Source of the DNA: Crocinitomicaceae bacterium
GTDB taxonomy: Bacteria > Bacteroidota > Bacteroidia > Flavobacteriales_D > Crocinitomicaceae
Reading direction: 5' to 3'
Length of the DNA: 49,994 nt
NCBI GenBank assembly: GCA_029251865.1
Contig: JAQXCN010000026.1
Span: forward strand, 1 to 49,994
In this document: piece after piece, positions 9,352 to 23,134 of the stretch
Layout: the number at the start of each line of letters is the position of its first letter
Numbering within the stretch: the stretch's first letter is position 1
Made by a program: the position numbers and the translations under genes
Notes under the pieces: generated by a model
The model's input: the letters and a program-made list of their open reading frames with translations, nothing else
The model's database searches: none
Told to the model about the DNA's origin: nothing

Positions 9352-11886
9352 TTATTCTGAATCCTTCTCTTTCGGGTCTTCTTTTTTAGCTCCTTTAGAT
9401 TTTTTCTTAACCGCTAACCCATCCTTTGTAGCATTCAAATCCATGGTGACTTTTTCACCATCTTTGAAACTTGACTTAATGATTTCCTCTGCAAGCGGAT
9501 CCTCGATATACTTCTGAATCGCTCTTTTTAATGGTCGCGCTCCAAATTTCTCGTCATAACCTTGATCAACGATAAACTCCTTTGCTTTTTCAGTAAGTTT
9601 AATATCGAATCCAAGAGATAAAATACGAGCGTAAAGATTCGCTAACTCAATATCAATGATACTATGAATCTCTTTCCTCCCAAGAGATTTAAACATGATC
9701 ATATCATCAATTCTATTCAAAAATTCAGGAGAAAAAGCTTTCTTCAAAGCATTCTGAATTACAGATTTAACATTCTCGTCTTTAGATTCTTTTTGTGCTT
9801 GTGTACCAAAACCTACTCCAGTTCCAAAGTCAGCCAACTGTCGCGCTCCTATGTTTGAGGTCATGATCAAAATCGTGTTTTTGAAATCAATTTTCCGTCC
9901 CAAACCATCTGTCATGTGTCCATCATCGAGAACTTGCAATAATAAATTGAATACATCTGGATGCGCTTTTTCAATTTCATCAAGCAGAATGATAGCGTAG
10001 GGCTTTCTTCTTACCTTTTCCGTAAGCTGACCACCCTCTTCATAGCCAACGTATCCTGGAGGCGCTCCAACGAGTCTAGAAAGCGAGAATTTCTCCATAT
10101 ACTCAGACATGTCTATTCTGATTAATGCATCTTCTGTATCGAAGAGTTTCTTTGCGAGCACTTTCGCAAGTTGCGTCTTGCCCACACCAGTTGGTCCTAA
10201 GAAAAAGAAAGAGCCTATCGGCTTATTCGGATCCTTTAAACCAGCACGGTTTCTTTGAATGGCTTTCACCACCTTATTAACCGCCTCATCTTGACCAATA
10301 ACGAGATTTTTAATCTCATCTGACATAACCACTAGCTTCCCTGTTTCCGACTGAGAAACCTTAGTCACAGGTATACCGCACATCATGGAAACCACCTCAG
10401 CAACGTTCTCTTCAGTTACAGCAATCTTATTGTTTTTTGATTCTTCCTCCCATTTAAGTTTCGCAGCTTCAAGCTTCTCTAAAAGCTTACGCTCGTCATC
10501 TCTTAATTCTGCTGCTTTCTCATATTGTTGAGACCGTATGACTTGAGCCTTTTCCTCTTTAAGAGCTTCAACTCGCCCTTCAATTTCAGTAATTTCTTTA
10601 GGAACATTAATATTTGTAATGTGCACTCTTGATCCGACCTCATCTAATGCATCAATTGCCTTATCTGGAAGATGCCTATCCGTTATGTAGCGCTCTGTAA
10701 GTTTAACACAAGCTTCTATTGCCTCTTTTGTATAACTGACAGAATGGTGGTCTTCGTATCGCTCCTTTATATTCATCAAAATCTGAATTGTCTCCTCTGT
10801 ATTTGTTGGCTCAATTATGACCTTTTGAAATCTACGCTCTAAAGCACCATCCTTTTCGATATGTTGACGATATTCATCAAGTGTTGTCGCTCCTATTGCT
10901 TGGAGCTCTCCTCGCGCTAAAGCTGGTTTAAACATATTTGATGCATCTAGTGAACCACTCGCCCCTCCAGCACCAATAATTGTATGAATTTCATCTATAA
11001 ACAATATGACATCAGGGTTTTTTTCAATCTCCTGCATGACTGCTTTCATACGCTCTTCGAATTGACCTCTATACTTCGTACCCGCAACAAGTGATGCAAG
11101 ATCTAAAGACATTATTCTTTTATTGAAAAGTACTCGTGATACCTTTCTCTGCACAATTCTTAACGCTAAACCTTCCGCAATAGCGCTTTTACCGACACCT
11201 GGCTCTCCTATCAAAATAGGATTATTCTTCTTTCTGCGCGAAAGAATTTGACTAACACGCTCGATTTCTTTTTCTCTACCAACAATTGGATCAAGTTTTC
11301 CTAAATCAGCCATTTTCGTTAGGTCACGCCCAAAATTATCAAGGACAGGTGTTTTTGATTTAGAATCTGTAGGCTTTTTTGAGGCAGGTGAAGAAAAAGG
11401 CTCTTCTTCCTCACTACTTCCTGGAAATTCTGCCTTAGGTCCTTTTGTCTCCTCTAGAATATTTTCATATTCGCTTCTCGCATTCTCGTACATGATTCCG
11501 TATTTATTTAAAATTTTACAAGCGGCACAATCCTCATATCTCAAAATAGTGAGCAAAATATGTGCCGTACCAATGACTGATGACTTAAATTGCTTTGCTT
11601 CTAAATAAGATTGTTTGATGATGTTTTCAGTTTGCTTCAGTAATGGAAGATTGGCATTTTCTAATTTCGCAACAGCCTGTCGCTCTAAAAGTATATCTGC
11701 CTCTAGTTTGATTGCCTCAAGATCCAACTGAAACTCATGAACAATTCGCAATCCTGTCCCTTCATTCAACTTAATTAAGCCCAAAAGAAGGTGTTCTGCG
11801 CTAACAAATTCATTACGCAATCTAAACGCCTCTTGACGGCTATGAGATAATAAATCTTTAACTCTCGGTGAAAATTTAGCTTCCAT
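9352..11886 (-). CDS. clpC: ATP-dependent Clp protease ATP-binding subunit ClpC
   Basis: Hsp100 unfoldase of the ClpC type, 844 residues; it unfolds proteins and feeds them to ClpP. Order of parts: double Clp N-terminal repeat (residues 1-145), a short Ser/Glu/Lys-rich linker, AAA domain 1 with GEPGVGKS (227-234), a UVR-like coiled middle region around 430-470 ([18 protein letters not shown]), and AAA domain 2 with GPTGVGKT (about residue 565) and the D2 small domain. The short middle region separates ClpC from the disaggregase ClpB, which has a much longer coiled coil. The C-terminus is a Lys/Asp/Glu-rich tail. ClpS, encoded at 31034-31318 in this window, is a likely adaptor. The gene is monocistronic and divergent from gyrA. 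Confidence 0.95.
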   Translation of the reverse strand: MEAKFSPRVKDLLSHSRQEAFRLRNEFVSAEHLLLGLIKLNEGTGLRIVHEFQLDLEAIKLEADILLERQAVAKLENANLPLLKQTENIIKQSYLEAKQFKSSVIGTAHILLTILRYEDCAACKILNKYGIMYENARSEYENILEETKGPKAEFPGSSEEEEPFSSPASKKPTDSKSKTPVLDNFGRDLTKMADLGKLDPIVGREKEIERVSQILSRRKKNNPILIGEPGVGKSAIAEGLALRIVQRKVSRVLFNKRIMSLDLASLVAGTKYRGQFEERMKAVMQEIEKNPDVILFIDEIHTIIGAGGASGSLDASNMFKPALARGELQAIGATTLDEYRQHIEKDGALERRFQKVIIEPTNTEETIQILMNIKERYEDHHSVSYTKEAIEACVKLTERYITDRHLPDKAIDALDEVGSRVHITNINVPKEITEIEGRVEALKEEKAQVIRSQQYEKAAELRDDERKLLEKLEAAKLKWEEESKNNKIAVTEENVAEVVSMMCGIPVTKVSQSETGKLVVMSDEIKNLVIGQDEAVNKVVKAIQRNRAGLKDPNKPIGSFFFLGPTGVGKTQLAKVLAKKLFDTEDALIRIDMSEYMEKFSLSRLVGAPPGYVGYEEGGQLTEKVRRKPYAIILLDEIEKAHPDVFNLLLQVLDDGHMTDGLGRKIDFKNTILIMTSNIGARQLADFGTGVGFGTQAQKESKDENVKSVIQNALKKAFSPEFLNRIDDMIMFKSLGRKEIHSIIDIELANLYARILSLGFDIKLTEKAKEFIVDQGYDEKFGARPLKRAIQKYIEDPLAEEIIKSSFKDGEKVTMDLNATKDGLAVKKKSKGAKKEDPKEKDSE

Positions 11887-11911
11887 TTAATGTGTTCAAT
11901 TCGGTACTGTA

Positions 11912-11919
11912 CAAATATA
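11912..11919 (-). promoter_or_regulatory. Promoter -7 element for clpC
   Basis: The minus strand reads TATATTTG, an exact TAnnTTTG match, ending 25 bases before the clpC start codon. A TTTG lies upstream with a spacer of about 15 bases, shorter than the usual 17-20, so the -33 element is uncertain. The 193-base region between clpC and gyrA has no coding frame and holds both divergent promoters. Confidence 0.5.
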
Positions 11920-12020
11920 ATATGAATAATTTGTCAAATAGCTCTATTTATCCACAATTTGTACGAATATTTTGTTAGTAAAATACCTAAAAGATTGCGT
12001 TTTCTAGGGTTGTTATTTTG

Positions 12021-12028
12021 TAAATTTG
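12021..12028 (+). promoter_or_regulatory. Promoter -7 element for gyrA
   Basis: TAAATTTG, an exact match to TAnnTTTG, lies 51 bases before the gyrA ATG. A possible -33 element (TTGCG, 11995-11999) lies about 21 bases upstream. The resulting leader of roughly 45 bases is AT-rich and shows no ribosome binding site, as is usual in this phylum. Confidence 0.5.
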
Positions 12029-12079
12029 GTTATTACTAAAAAGTAATGTTTGAAACTTAACTTAAGAGTGTAAAAAGAT

Positions 12080-14644
12080 ATGGCAGACGGAGAGAAAATA
12101 ATTCAAATTAACATTGAGGATGAAATGAAGTCCGCATACATCGACTATTCGATGTCTGTTATTGTTTCTAGAGCGTTACCTGATGTTCGAGATGGTTTTA
12201 AACCTGTGCACAGACGTGTTTTGTATGGAATGCAAGATCTCGGGGTATACTCCAATAGACCCTATAAAAAATCAGCAAGAATTGTTGGTGAGGTTCTAGG
12301 TAAATACCACCCCCACGGAGATAGTTCTGTTTATGATACGATGGTGCGTATGGCTCAGGATTGGTCACTTCGTTATCCTTTAGTGGACGGACAAGGTAAC
12401 TTCGGATCTGTAGATGGAGACAGCCCTGCAGCGATGAGATATACTGAAGCCAGGTTAAAGAAGATTTCTGAAGAAATGCTTGACGATCTTGATAAAGAAA
12501 CTGTTGACTTTAGACCGAACTTCGATGATAGTTTGAGTGAGCCAAGCGTTCTTCCTACAAAAATCCCAAATCTTTTAGTTAATGGTGCATCGGGGATTGC
12601 AGTAGGTATGGCTACAAATATGGCACCGCACAACCTTTCTGAAGTTATTGATGGCACTATTGCCTATGTTGAAAACAATGATATTGAAGTAGAAGAGCTT
12701 ATTAATCATGTTAAAGCTCCTGATTTTCCGACAGGCGGAATCATCTACGGCTACGAAGGCGTGCGAAATGCATTTTTAACTGGGAAGGGTCGTATTGTAA
12801 TGCGTGGAAAAGCTGAAATAGAAGAAAACAGCAACGGGAAAGAGCAAATCATCGTAACTGAAATCCCTTATCAGGTAAATAAGGCAGAGTTAATTCGAAA
12901 AACAGCGGACCTCGTAAATGATAAACGAATTGAAGGCATCTCCGATCTAAGAGATGAATCAGACCGAAATGGAATGCGTATTGTATTCGAAATTAAAAGA
13001 GACGCTATTGCCAATGTGGTTTTAAACAAACTATACAAATACACTTCGTTACAAACCTCATTTTCAGTAAATAACATATGTTTAGTTAAAGGAAGGCCTG
13101 AACTCTTGAACTTGAAGAGTATGATTTCTAATTTCGTTGAATTTAGACATGAAGTCGTGGTTCGAAGAACGCAATATGAATTAAGAAAAGCTGAAGAAAG
13201 AGCGCATATTTTAGAAGGTTTAATTATTGCATCAGACAATATAGATGAAGTAATCGAAATTATAAAAGGTTCAGCCTCACCAGATAAAGCAAAAGAGAAT
13301 TTAGCAGAACGGTTTGGGTTATCGGACATCCAGACGCGCGCAATTGTCGATATGAGACTGCGCCAACTTACAGGCTTGGAGCAAAACAAGCTTAGAGCTG
13401 AATATGATGAATTAATGAATACCATAGCAGACCTCAAGGACATCCTATCCAATGAGCCAAGAAGAATGGAAATAATTAAGTCGGAACTCATCGAAATTAA
13501 AAACAAATACGGCGATGAGAGAAGATCCGTAATTGAGTATAGCGCAAGCGAAATGCGAATTGAAGATTTAATTGCAGATGAAGAAGTTGTCGTAACTATT
13601 TCTCATGCGGGATACATTAAAAGAACAAGCTTAGCCGAATATAAGGTGCAGAACAGAGGTGGAATGGGCTCTAAAGGCTCTACCACAAGAGAAAAAGATT
13701 TCTTGGAGCATCTTTTTGTAGCAACAAACCACAACTACCTTTTGATTTTCACTGAAAAGGGTCGTTGCTTCTGGATGCGCGTTTTTGAAATTCCAGAAGG
13801 ATCAAAAATTGCTAAAGGAAGGGCCATTCAAAATCTCATTAATATTCCACAGGATGATAAAGTAAAGGCATACGTTAAGGTCCAAGATATAACTGACTCA
13901 GAATACATCAACAACAACTTTATTGTGATGTGTACCAAGTCGGGTGTTATTAAGAAGACTTCACTGGAAGCCTACTCAAGACCACGAACAAATGGAATTA
14001 ATGCAATTACAATTCGGGAAAATGATGAATTACTAGAGGCAAAACTTACCAACGGTAATAATGAAATCGTTTTGGCGTCAAGTTCAGGAAGAGCAATTAG
14101 ATTTAATGAGGAAGCTGTTAGACCAATGGGTCGTAATGCCTCAGGTGTTAGAGGAATCAAAATTGATGATACTACAGAAGAAGTTGTAGGTATGATATGC
14201 GTTGAAGATGTATACACAACCATACTTGTCGTCTCTAAAAGAGGTTATGGAAAACGAACCTACTTGAATGACCCTGAAGACAAAGAACCTGTTTACAGAA
14301 TCACAAACAGAGGTGGGAAAGGTGTCAAAACACTGAATATCACGAGCAAAACTGGAGATTTACTTTCAATCAAAAATGTTGTGGATGAGGACGACTTGAT
14401 GATCATTACCAAAAGTGGTGTGGCCATCAGAATGAATGTTGACAGTATAAGAACAATGGGAAGAGCAACTCAAGGCGTTAGACTTATCAATCTAAAAGGG
14501 ACCTCTGAGATTGCTGCAATCGCAAGAGTACCTCGGGGCGATGAAGATGAAGCGGGAGAAGAAATTTCACTTGACGGCGAAGAAAATCAAGAGGATAGCT
14601 CTAGCGAAACAGATACTACTGAAAATGATACCTCGGAAGAATAA
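12080..14644 (+). CDS. gyrA: DNA gyrase subunit A
   Basis: Breakage-reunion subunit of DNA gyrase, which introduces negative supercoils as GyrA2GyrB2; 854 residues. The N-terminal winged-helix region contains [17 protein letters not shown], and the catalytic tyrosine is Tyr121 in AMRYTEARL. The quinolone-resistance region reads [11 protein letters not shown], keeping the serine and aspartate found in sensitive enzymes. A coiled-coil tower follows, then six-bladed beta-pinwheel repeats (for example [32 protein letters not shown]). The GyrA box, normally QRRGGKG-like, is QNRGGMG here, and a second RGGKG occurs later ([11 protein letters not shown]). The last 35 residues are very acidic. These features fit gyrase rather than ParC, although the modified box means wrapping activity is assumed, not shown. 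Confidence 0.94.
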   Translation: MADGEKIIQINIEDEMKSAYIDYSMSVIVSRALPDVRDGFKPVHRRVLYGMQDLGVYSNRPYKKSARIVGEVLGKYHPHGDSSVYDTMVRMAQDWSLRYPLVDGQGNFGSVDGDSPAAMRYTEARLKKISEEMLDDLDKETVDFRPNFDDSLSEPSVLPTKIPNLLVNGASGIAVGMATNMAPHNLSEVIDGTIAYVENNDIEVEELINHVKAPDFPTGGIIYGYEGVRNAFLTGKGRIVMRGKAEIEENSNGKEQIIVTEIPYQVNKAELIRKTADLVNDKRIEGISDLRDESDRNGMRIVFEIKRDAIANVVLNKLYKYTSLQTSFSVNNICLVKGRPELLNLKSMISNFVEFRHEVVVRRTQYELRKAEERAHILEGLIIASDNIDEVIEIIKGSASPDKAKENLAERFGLSDIQTRAIVDMRLRQLTGLEQNKLRAEYDELMNTIADLKDILSNEPRRMEIIKSELIEIKNKYGDERRSVIEYSASEMRIEDLIADEEVVVTISHAGYIKRTSLAEYKVQNRGGMGSKGSTTREKDFLEHLFVATNHNYLLIFTEKGRCFWMRVFEIPEGSKIAKGRAIQNLINIPQDDKVKAYVKVQDITDSEYINNNFIVMCTKSGVIKKTSLEAYSRPRTNGINAITIRENDELLEAKLTNGNNEIVLASSSGRAIRFNEEAVRPMGRNASGVRGIKIDDTTEEVVGMICVEDVYTTILVVSKRGYGKRTYLNDPEDKEPVYRITNRGGKGVKTLNITSKTGDLLSIKNVVDEDDLMIITKSGVAIRMNVDSIRTMGRATQGVRLINLKGTSEIAAIARVPRGDEDEAGEEISLDGEENQEDSSSETDTTENDTSEE

Positions 14645-14692
14645 ATTTAAAAATGGCACAACATTTGAAAGTGCTTTTGTAAATACACAATT

Positions 14693-15805
14693 ATGAAAAT
14701 GAGAACAAATACCTTATTTATTTTAGTCCTAATGGTTTCTGGGTTTGGGCTTTCCCAAAAAAAGAATGTTACTGATGCTGCCATGCTTATGAAGAAATAC
14801 AGCCCGATGGCAGGTGCTGAAAAAGCGAAAGAAACAGTGACAAAAGCAAAATCTTTTATTGATTTAGCAGCTGCTAACGAAGAAACCAAAAATGGGATGA
14901 AAATGCACCTTTACAGGGGCATGGTTTATTACGCGCTCATTGAAGTTGCTCAGTTTGATGCAATGTCGGGAAATACCCCGGATGAACTATTGTTAGAGGA
15001 GTACCAGACAATCTCAATGGAAAGCTTTGCTAAGGTTTTAAACGATCCAAAACGTAAATATACTCAGGATGCTGAGCGGTTTATTGATAGTCGCGTTGAT
15101 CAATACTTCAATATGGGGCTTGGCATGTATAATCAAAAGAATTTTGAAATGGCCTTTATGAGCTTTGCCGGTGCATACCAAGTTAAATTGTTTTTAGGAC
15201 AAGAATATGAGGATGCTAAGGTGAATGCGATGGCCACATACAGATACGTAGCTGATTCACTTATCAGAGTTGAAGAATTGACGAAAGCAGAAGAACTTAC
15301 CGATGTAGCGAACGAGTTATTTCCAAAAGACATGACGGTTTTAACGAATTACATAAATATTGCCCTTAAGGGAGGAGACACAGAAAAATCTGAAATCTAT
15401 ATTAAAGAGGCACTTGAAATTGATCCAAATAACAAACAGCTCTATTACATTCTTGGAACATCTTTTATTGAGCTAAAGGAAAATGAGAAAGCGGAAACGA
15501 ATCTACTCAAAGCAATTGAAATTGATCCAGAGTATGTGAATGCACATTCAAATCTAGCTGCCCTATATATGGATTGGAGTATTGCACTTGGAGATGAGGC
15601 AAGGGATTTGGATTACAGAGATCCTCGTGTCAACGAATTAGAAGACAAGAAAAAAGTTTTATTAACCAAAGCAATACCAAGTCTTGAAAAAATGATCGTT
15701 GCTTTTCCTGATAATAAATCAGTAATGAAGAATTTAGCCATGGCGTATCGCGCAAGCGGAAACGAAGAGAAATTCAACGAATGGTATCAAAAATCTAAAA
15801 ACTAA
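14693..15805 (+). CDS. Exported tetratricopeptide repeat protein
   Basis: Protein of 370 residues with a signal peptide (NTLFILVLMVSGFGLSQ, residues 5-21), probably periplasmic. The first half is alpha-helical without a named domain. The second half contains clear TPR units, for example SEIYIKEALEIDPNNKQLYY and KAETNLLKAIEIDPEYVNAH (about residues 230-300), and the end (NKSVMKNLAMAYRASGNEEK) is TPR-like too. TPR proteins act as scaffolds, and such exported ones in Bacteroidota often belong to envelope complexes, but no partner is evident. It lies 48 bases after gyrA and is followed at once by a strong terminator, so it may be co-transcribed with gyrA. Its specific role is unknown. Confidence 0.85.
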   Translation: MKMRTNTLFILVLMVSGFGLSQKKNVTDAAMLMKKYSPMAGAEKAKETVTKAKSFIDLAAANEETKNGMKMHLYRGMVYYALIEVAQFDAMSGNTPDELLLEEYQTISMESFAKVLNDPKRKYTQDAERFIDSRVDQYFNMGLGMYNQKNFEMAFMSFAGAYQVKLFLGQEYEDAKVNAMATYRYVADSLIRVEELTKAEELTDVANELFPKDMTVLTNYINIALKGGDTEKSEIYIKEALEIDPNNKQLYYILGTSFIELKENEKAETNLLKAIEIDPEYVNAHSNLAALYMDWSIALGDEARDLDYRDPRVNELEDKKKVLLTKAIPSLEKMIVAFPDNKSVMKNLAMAYRASGNEEKFNEWYQKSKN

Positions 15806-15808
15806 AAT

Positions 15809-15834
15809 AAATGTCCTTCGGGACATTTTTTTTT
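15809..15834 (+). terminator. Rho-independent terminator with UUCG tetraloop
   Basis: AAATGTCC-TTCG-GGACATTT forms an eight-pair stem closed by the very stable cUUCGg loop, followed by a run of nine T. It starts three bases after the stop of the TPR gene and separates the gyrA-TPR unit from the BatA operon. Confidence 0.92.
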
Positions 15835-15846
15835 GAATCTTATTTT

Positions 15847-15877
15847 TTTGTTCAAGTATGAACTTTAACTACTTTTG
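15847..15877 (+). promoter_or_regulatory. Promoter of the BatA/VWA operon, near-leaderless
   Basis: TTTG (15847-15850), a 19-base spacer and TACTTTTG (15870-15877) make a near-perfect Bacteroidota housekeeping promoter. The ATG of the BatA-domain gene begins only six bases after the -7 box, so transcription would start at or within a few bases of the start codon. Confidence 0.7.
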
Positions 15878-15883
15878 TAGCCG

Positions 15884-17926
15884 ATGAATTTCCTGTACCC
15901 CAATACACTTTGGTTCTTACTCCTACTCTCTATACCTATTCTTATTCATCTATTTCATTTTCGACGACATAAAAAGATTTATTTCTCATCGCTGCAATTT
16001 ATGCAGTCACTTCAGAAAGAAAAAAAATCTATTAAGAAGCTACAGAGCTTATTAATTTTACTCTTTAGGTTAATGGCACTTGCGTTTCTTGTCCTTGCCT
16101 TTGCACAACCATTTGTATCCGATTCGAAGAATTTAAATCGCTCCAATGAATCTATTGTCAGTATATATCTCGATAATTCATATTCGATGTCCGCAAAAGG
16201 CTTGAATGGAGAATTACTGTCAGAAGCTAAACAAGCGGCTAAAGCGTTAATCTTAGCATCTCCAAAAAATCAACGTTACACGATAAGTAGTAACGAACTT
16301 AACGCCGTTCAAAAGAGAATCCTTAATGCAAAGGATGCTCAAATTGAGATTGACAAGCTTGAATACACCCCTATTCAAAGAACCTTCGGTAATTTATATA
16401 ATTGGCACCAAGAATTACAAGTCGAAGCAAATGAGAATAAAAACCCTATACATTTTGACTTCTTATTTCTAAGTGATTTTCAAAGCGAATTCTTTGATAT
16501 TACGAGCATAAAAAAAGATAGTTCTTCAACCTCGGCTATTTGGCAGTTCTCTCCTCAAAAATCAGAAAACTGCTATGTTGACTCGTTGTGGTTCAACTCG
16601 AAAACCCATAGGATTGGTGATGATAGTGAGCTTACCTTTCGCTTGAACAATAATAGCCAAGAGCGACTCGTCAATTTTGAAGTAAAAGTGAGTACAAATA
16701 ATGGTTTCGATAAGGACCTATTTGTTGATATCCCTAAAAATGCATTTATAGATGTTAGTGTCACGATACCAAATAAGACAAATAAAGTCGTAAACGGTAA
16801 GATTGAATTGCGAGATCAATCAATATTTTGGGATGATGTTTTTTTCTTTAGTTTTCAAAACACAACGGAAAGTAAGGTATTCATCATTAATGGAATTGAT
16901 GCAAACAGCAGCGTTATAAAAGCATTTGAAACTGAACGCTTTTTCAAAATAACAGAAACTGCTATTCAAAGCATAAATCAGTCTGACCTGTACAAGCAAC
17001 AACTCGTTGTTCTTAATGGTATTCGAAATATATCAAGCGGATTGAGGGCTGACTTATTAAAATTCAAAGCAAGAGGTGGGAATATTTTTGTACTACCTTC
17101 AATTAAAGCAAATATCCCTGAGCTCAACCCACTTCTTAAATCTATTGGCCTTCCGGAAATAAAAACCATACGAACAGTTGATTTAAAGGCAGATCAACTG
17201 GCATTAAAAGACCCGATATATAATGGTGTTTTTGAAAACCAGGATGAGAGTCTAAACTTACCGAGTTTTAGAAGGGTTTTTAATAGCAACTTCAAACAAA
17301 CTACTGCGATACCCTTAATGTTTTTAAGGGATCAAAGCCCCGTTTTCTTTAGAACACTTGATCATTCTTTCGGATTATATTCAAGTCTTGATGATAATAG
17401 CTCTGATTTGATTTTAAATAGTTTATTTCCTGTGCTATGTATAAGAATAGCTGAAACTGCAGGGAACTCCACTCTACCCTACTATTTTGTTGGTCAAGAT
17501 GAAATCATACCATTTGAGAAGGACAGGGGTAACGAAAAACCTGTCAAGCTTCAAAATAAATCAAACGAGTTTATTCCAAAAATCATACAAGAAGGCTCCT
17601 ACAACTATATTGATATTTCAGGAATTGAGGCAATGGAGAATCTACGACAAGGCAATTACATTCTAAATCAACAAACGTCATCAAAAAACCTCTCGCTTAA
17701 TTATAATCGAAAAGAATCATCAATATTATACAAGTCACTAAATGAAATTAAAAAAGAGCTAAACACAGCTGGAATTAAAAATATCAGAACAGAGTCCATA
17801 AATGAAAGAACAAATTTCAAAACATTTAAATTGAACAATAACTACGAGTATTGGCGTATTTGTATCTTTATTACCATACTTGCTGTTTTTTGTGAAATAC
17901 TAATTGCAAAATACTGGAAAAAATAA
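15884..17926 (+). CDS. BatA / von Willebrand A domain membrane protein
   Basis: Membrane protein of 680 residues beginning with the BatA N-terminal module: a first membrane segment (LWFLLLLSIPILIHLFHF, residues 9-26), the conserved RRHKKIYFSSLQF loop, and a second membrane segment near residues 58-78. A VWA-like domain follows, with the metal-site start IYLDNSYSMSAKG (DxSxS). A long beta-rich region and a last membrane helix close to the C-terminus (ICIFITILAVFCEILIAKYW) complete it, leaving the bulk outside the cytoplasm. Related proteins occur beside MoxR/Bat clusters and in stand-alone form throughout Bacteroidota; their biochemical role is poorly known. It heads an operon, with the dihydroorotase-like gene three bases downstream. 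Confidence 0.88.
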   Translation: MNFLYPNTLWFLLLLSIPILIHLFHFRRHKKIYFSSLQFMQSLQKEKKSIKKLQSLLILLFRLMALAFLVLAFAQPFVSDSKNLNRSNESIVSIYLDNSYSMSAKGLNGELLSEAKQAAKALILASPKNQRYTISSNELNAVQKRILNAKDAQIEIDKLEYTPIQRTFGNLYNWHQELQVEANENKNPIHFDFLFLSDFQSEFFDITSIKKDSSSTSAIWQFSPQKSENCYVDSLWFNSKTHRIGDDSELTFRLNNNSQERLVNFEVKVSTNNGFDKDLFVDIPKNAFIDVSVTIPNKTNKVVNGKIELRDQSIFWDDVFFFSFQNTTESKVFIINGIDANSSVIKAFETERFFKITETAIQSINQSDLYKQQLVVLNGIRNISSGLRADLLKFKARGGNIFVLPSIKANIPELNPLLKSIGLPEIKTIRTVDLKADQLALKDPIYNGVFENQDESLNLPSFRRVFNSNFKQTTAIPLMFLRDQSPVFFRTLDHSFGLYSSLDDNSSDLILNSLFPVLCIRIAETAGNSTLPYYFVGQDEIIPFEKDRGNEKPVKLQNKSNEFIPKIIQEGSYNYIDISGIEAMENLRQGNYILNQQTSSKNLSLNYNRKESSILYKSLNEIKKELNTAGIKNIRTESINERTNFKTFKLNNNYEYWRICIFITILAVFCEILIAKYWKK

Positions 17927-17929
17927 ATT

Positions 17930-19186
17930 ATGAACGTTCTACTGAAACAAGCCAAAATTATAGATAAGAGCTCAAGCCATCATAATTCCAAAAAAGATAT
18001 CCTTATCGAAAATGGTATAATTACGGCGATAAATGACCAAATCGATGTTAACCAAGCTGATAAAGTCATTAGCTCTAAAAATCTTCACGTTTCACAAGGT
18101 TGGATTGATTTAAAAGCACATTTTTGTGACCCTGGCCGCGAATACATAGAAACTATTGAGACAGGATTAAATAAAGCAGCAAGTGGGGGCTTTACAAAGG
18201 TTGCAATACTTCCGTCTACGAAACCTGTAATGGACCAAAATGGATCAATTGATTCAGTATTTAGAAAAGCACAACATAGCGCAACACTGCCATTACCAAT
18301 GGGGTGCCTGACGAAAGGAATGAAAGGTGATGAGCTTGCTGAATTGTTTGATATGAGAAATTCAGGTGCAGTAATGTTTACAGATGACCGTATTTCAACA
18401 AGTTCTGGCGTATTAAATAACGCTCTAATGTATGCACAGAATTTCAATGGACAAATCACGGTAAGTGTTGGGAACGCGAGTCTATATAAAAACGCACAGG
18501 TTAATGAAGGTGTGGCCTCTTTAAAGACTGGTCTTAAGGGTGAGCCAAGTATATCAGAAGTCATTGAAATTGAACGTCACCTGAGAATACTTGAACATAC
18601 GAATGGAAGACTACACCTCAGTGGTATATCCACTGAAGAAGGCGCCCGACTCATAGCAGCAGCAAAAAAGAAAGGACTGAATGTGACTGCCGAAACACAT
18701 ATCATGAATTTATGCTTTGAAGACGAAAAGGTTTTAGATTTTGATACAAATTTCAAAACAATACCACCCTTACGTAAAAAAAGTGATGTGCAAGCTCTTA
18801 TTAACGCGCTAAAAGAAGGGGTTATAGACTGTGTAGTCTCTAATCACAGACCCACAAATGAAGATGAAAAGGATGTGGACTTTGAAACTGCGTCATCCGA
18901 TACGCCACAATTACAAACCTTATTTCCTGCATTAAATTCGATAAGTAAAATTGATGCGGAGCTTTTAGTTACAATATTAGCTGAAAGACCAGCCAAACTT
19001 CTAAAAATTAAGCACAACGTAATAGAAGACAAAGGGTTAGCGAATATTACTATATTTGACCCAACCGAAAAATTTGATGCGCTTGTGCTATCTTCAAAAG
19101 ACAAAAAATACTCCCCTTTCAATATAGATTCACTTCAAGGAAAAGTTTTAGGTATCATGAATAACGGAAACCTTAAGCTAAATTAA
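17930..19186 (+). CDS. Dihydroorotase-like protein (PyrC family), probable pseudoenzyme
   Basis: Amidohydrolase-fold protein of 418 residues that aligns along its whole length with class I dihydroorotases, the third enzyme of pyrimidine synthesis. The usual catalytic positions are largely replaced. The HxH of strand 1 is Lys62-Ala-His64 (DLKAHFCDPG), the His of the HCED motif is Asn182 (VGNASL), the His of the HVST motif is Gly232 (LSGIST), and the catalytic Asp of TDHAPH is Asn305 (SNHRPT). Only the TDD motif (Asp152-Asp153) stays. It is thus unlikely to bind the dinuclear zinc centre. Inactive PyrC-like proteins serve elsewhere as structural partners of aspartate transcarbamoylase, which is a possible role. 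Automatic annotation would probably call it dihydroorotase. It sits three bases from both neighbours in an operon. Confidence 0.85.
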   Translation: MNVLLKQAKIIDKSSSHHNSKKDILIENGIITAINDQIDVNQADKVISSKNLHVSQGWIDLKAHFCDPGREYIETIETGLNKAASGGFTKVAILPSTKPVMDQNGSIDSVFRKAQHSATLPLPMGCLTKGMKGDELAELFDMRNSGAVMFTDDRISTSSGVLNNALMYAQNFNGQITVSVGNASLYKNAQVNEGVASLKTGLKGEPSISEVIEIERHLRILEHTNGRLHLSGISTEEGARLIAAAKKKGLNVTAETHIMNLCFEDEKVLDFDTNFKTIPPLRKKSDVQALINALKEGVIDCVVSNHRPTNEDEKDVDFETASSDTPQLQTLFPALNSISKIDAELLVTILAERPAKLLKIKHNVIEDKGLANITIFDPTEKFDALVLSSKDKKYSPFNIDSLQGKVLGIMNNGNLKLN

Positions 19187-19189
19187 GCT

Positions 19190-23134
<3,945 letters not shown>

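Noticed and set aside
11887-12079. Possible small RNA or riboswitch between clpC and gyrA
   Set aside because: The region is AT-rich, contains two divergent promoter boxes and shows no stable stem or known riboswitch pattern.
12373-14223. Several long frames antisense to gyrA
   Set aside because: They are shadows of a highly conserved gene on the other strand and show no recognisable protein features.
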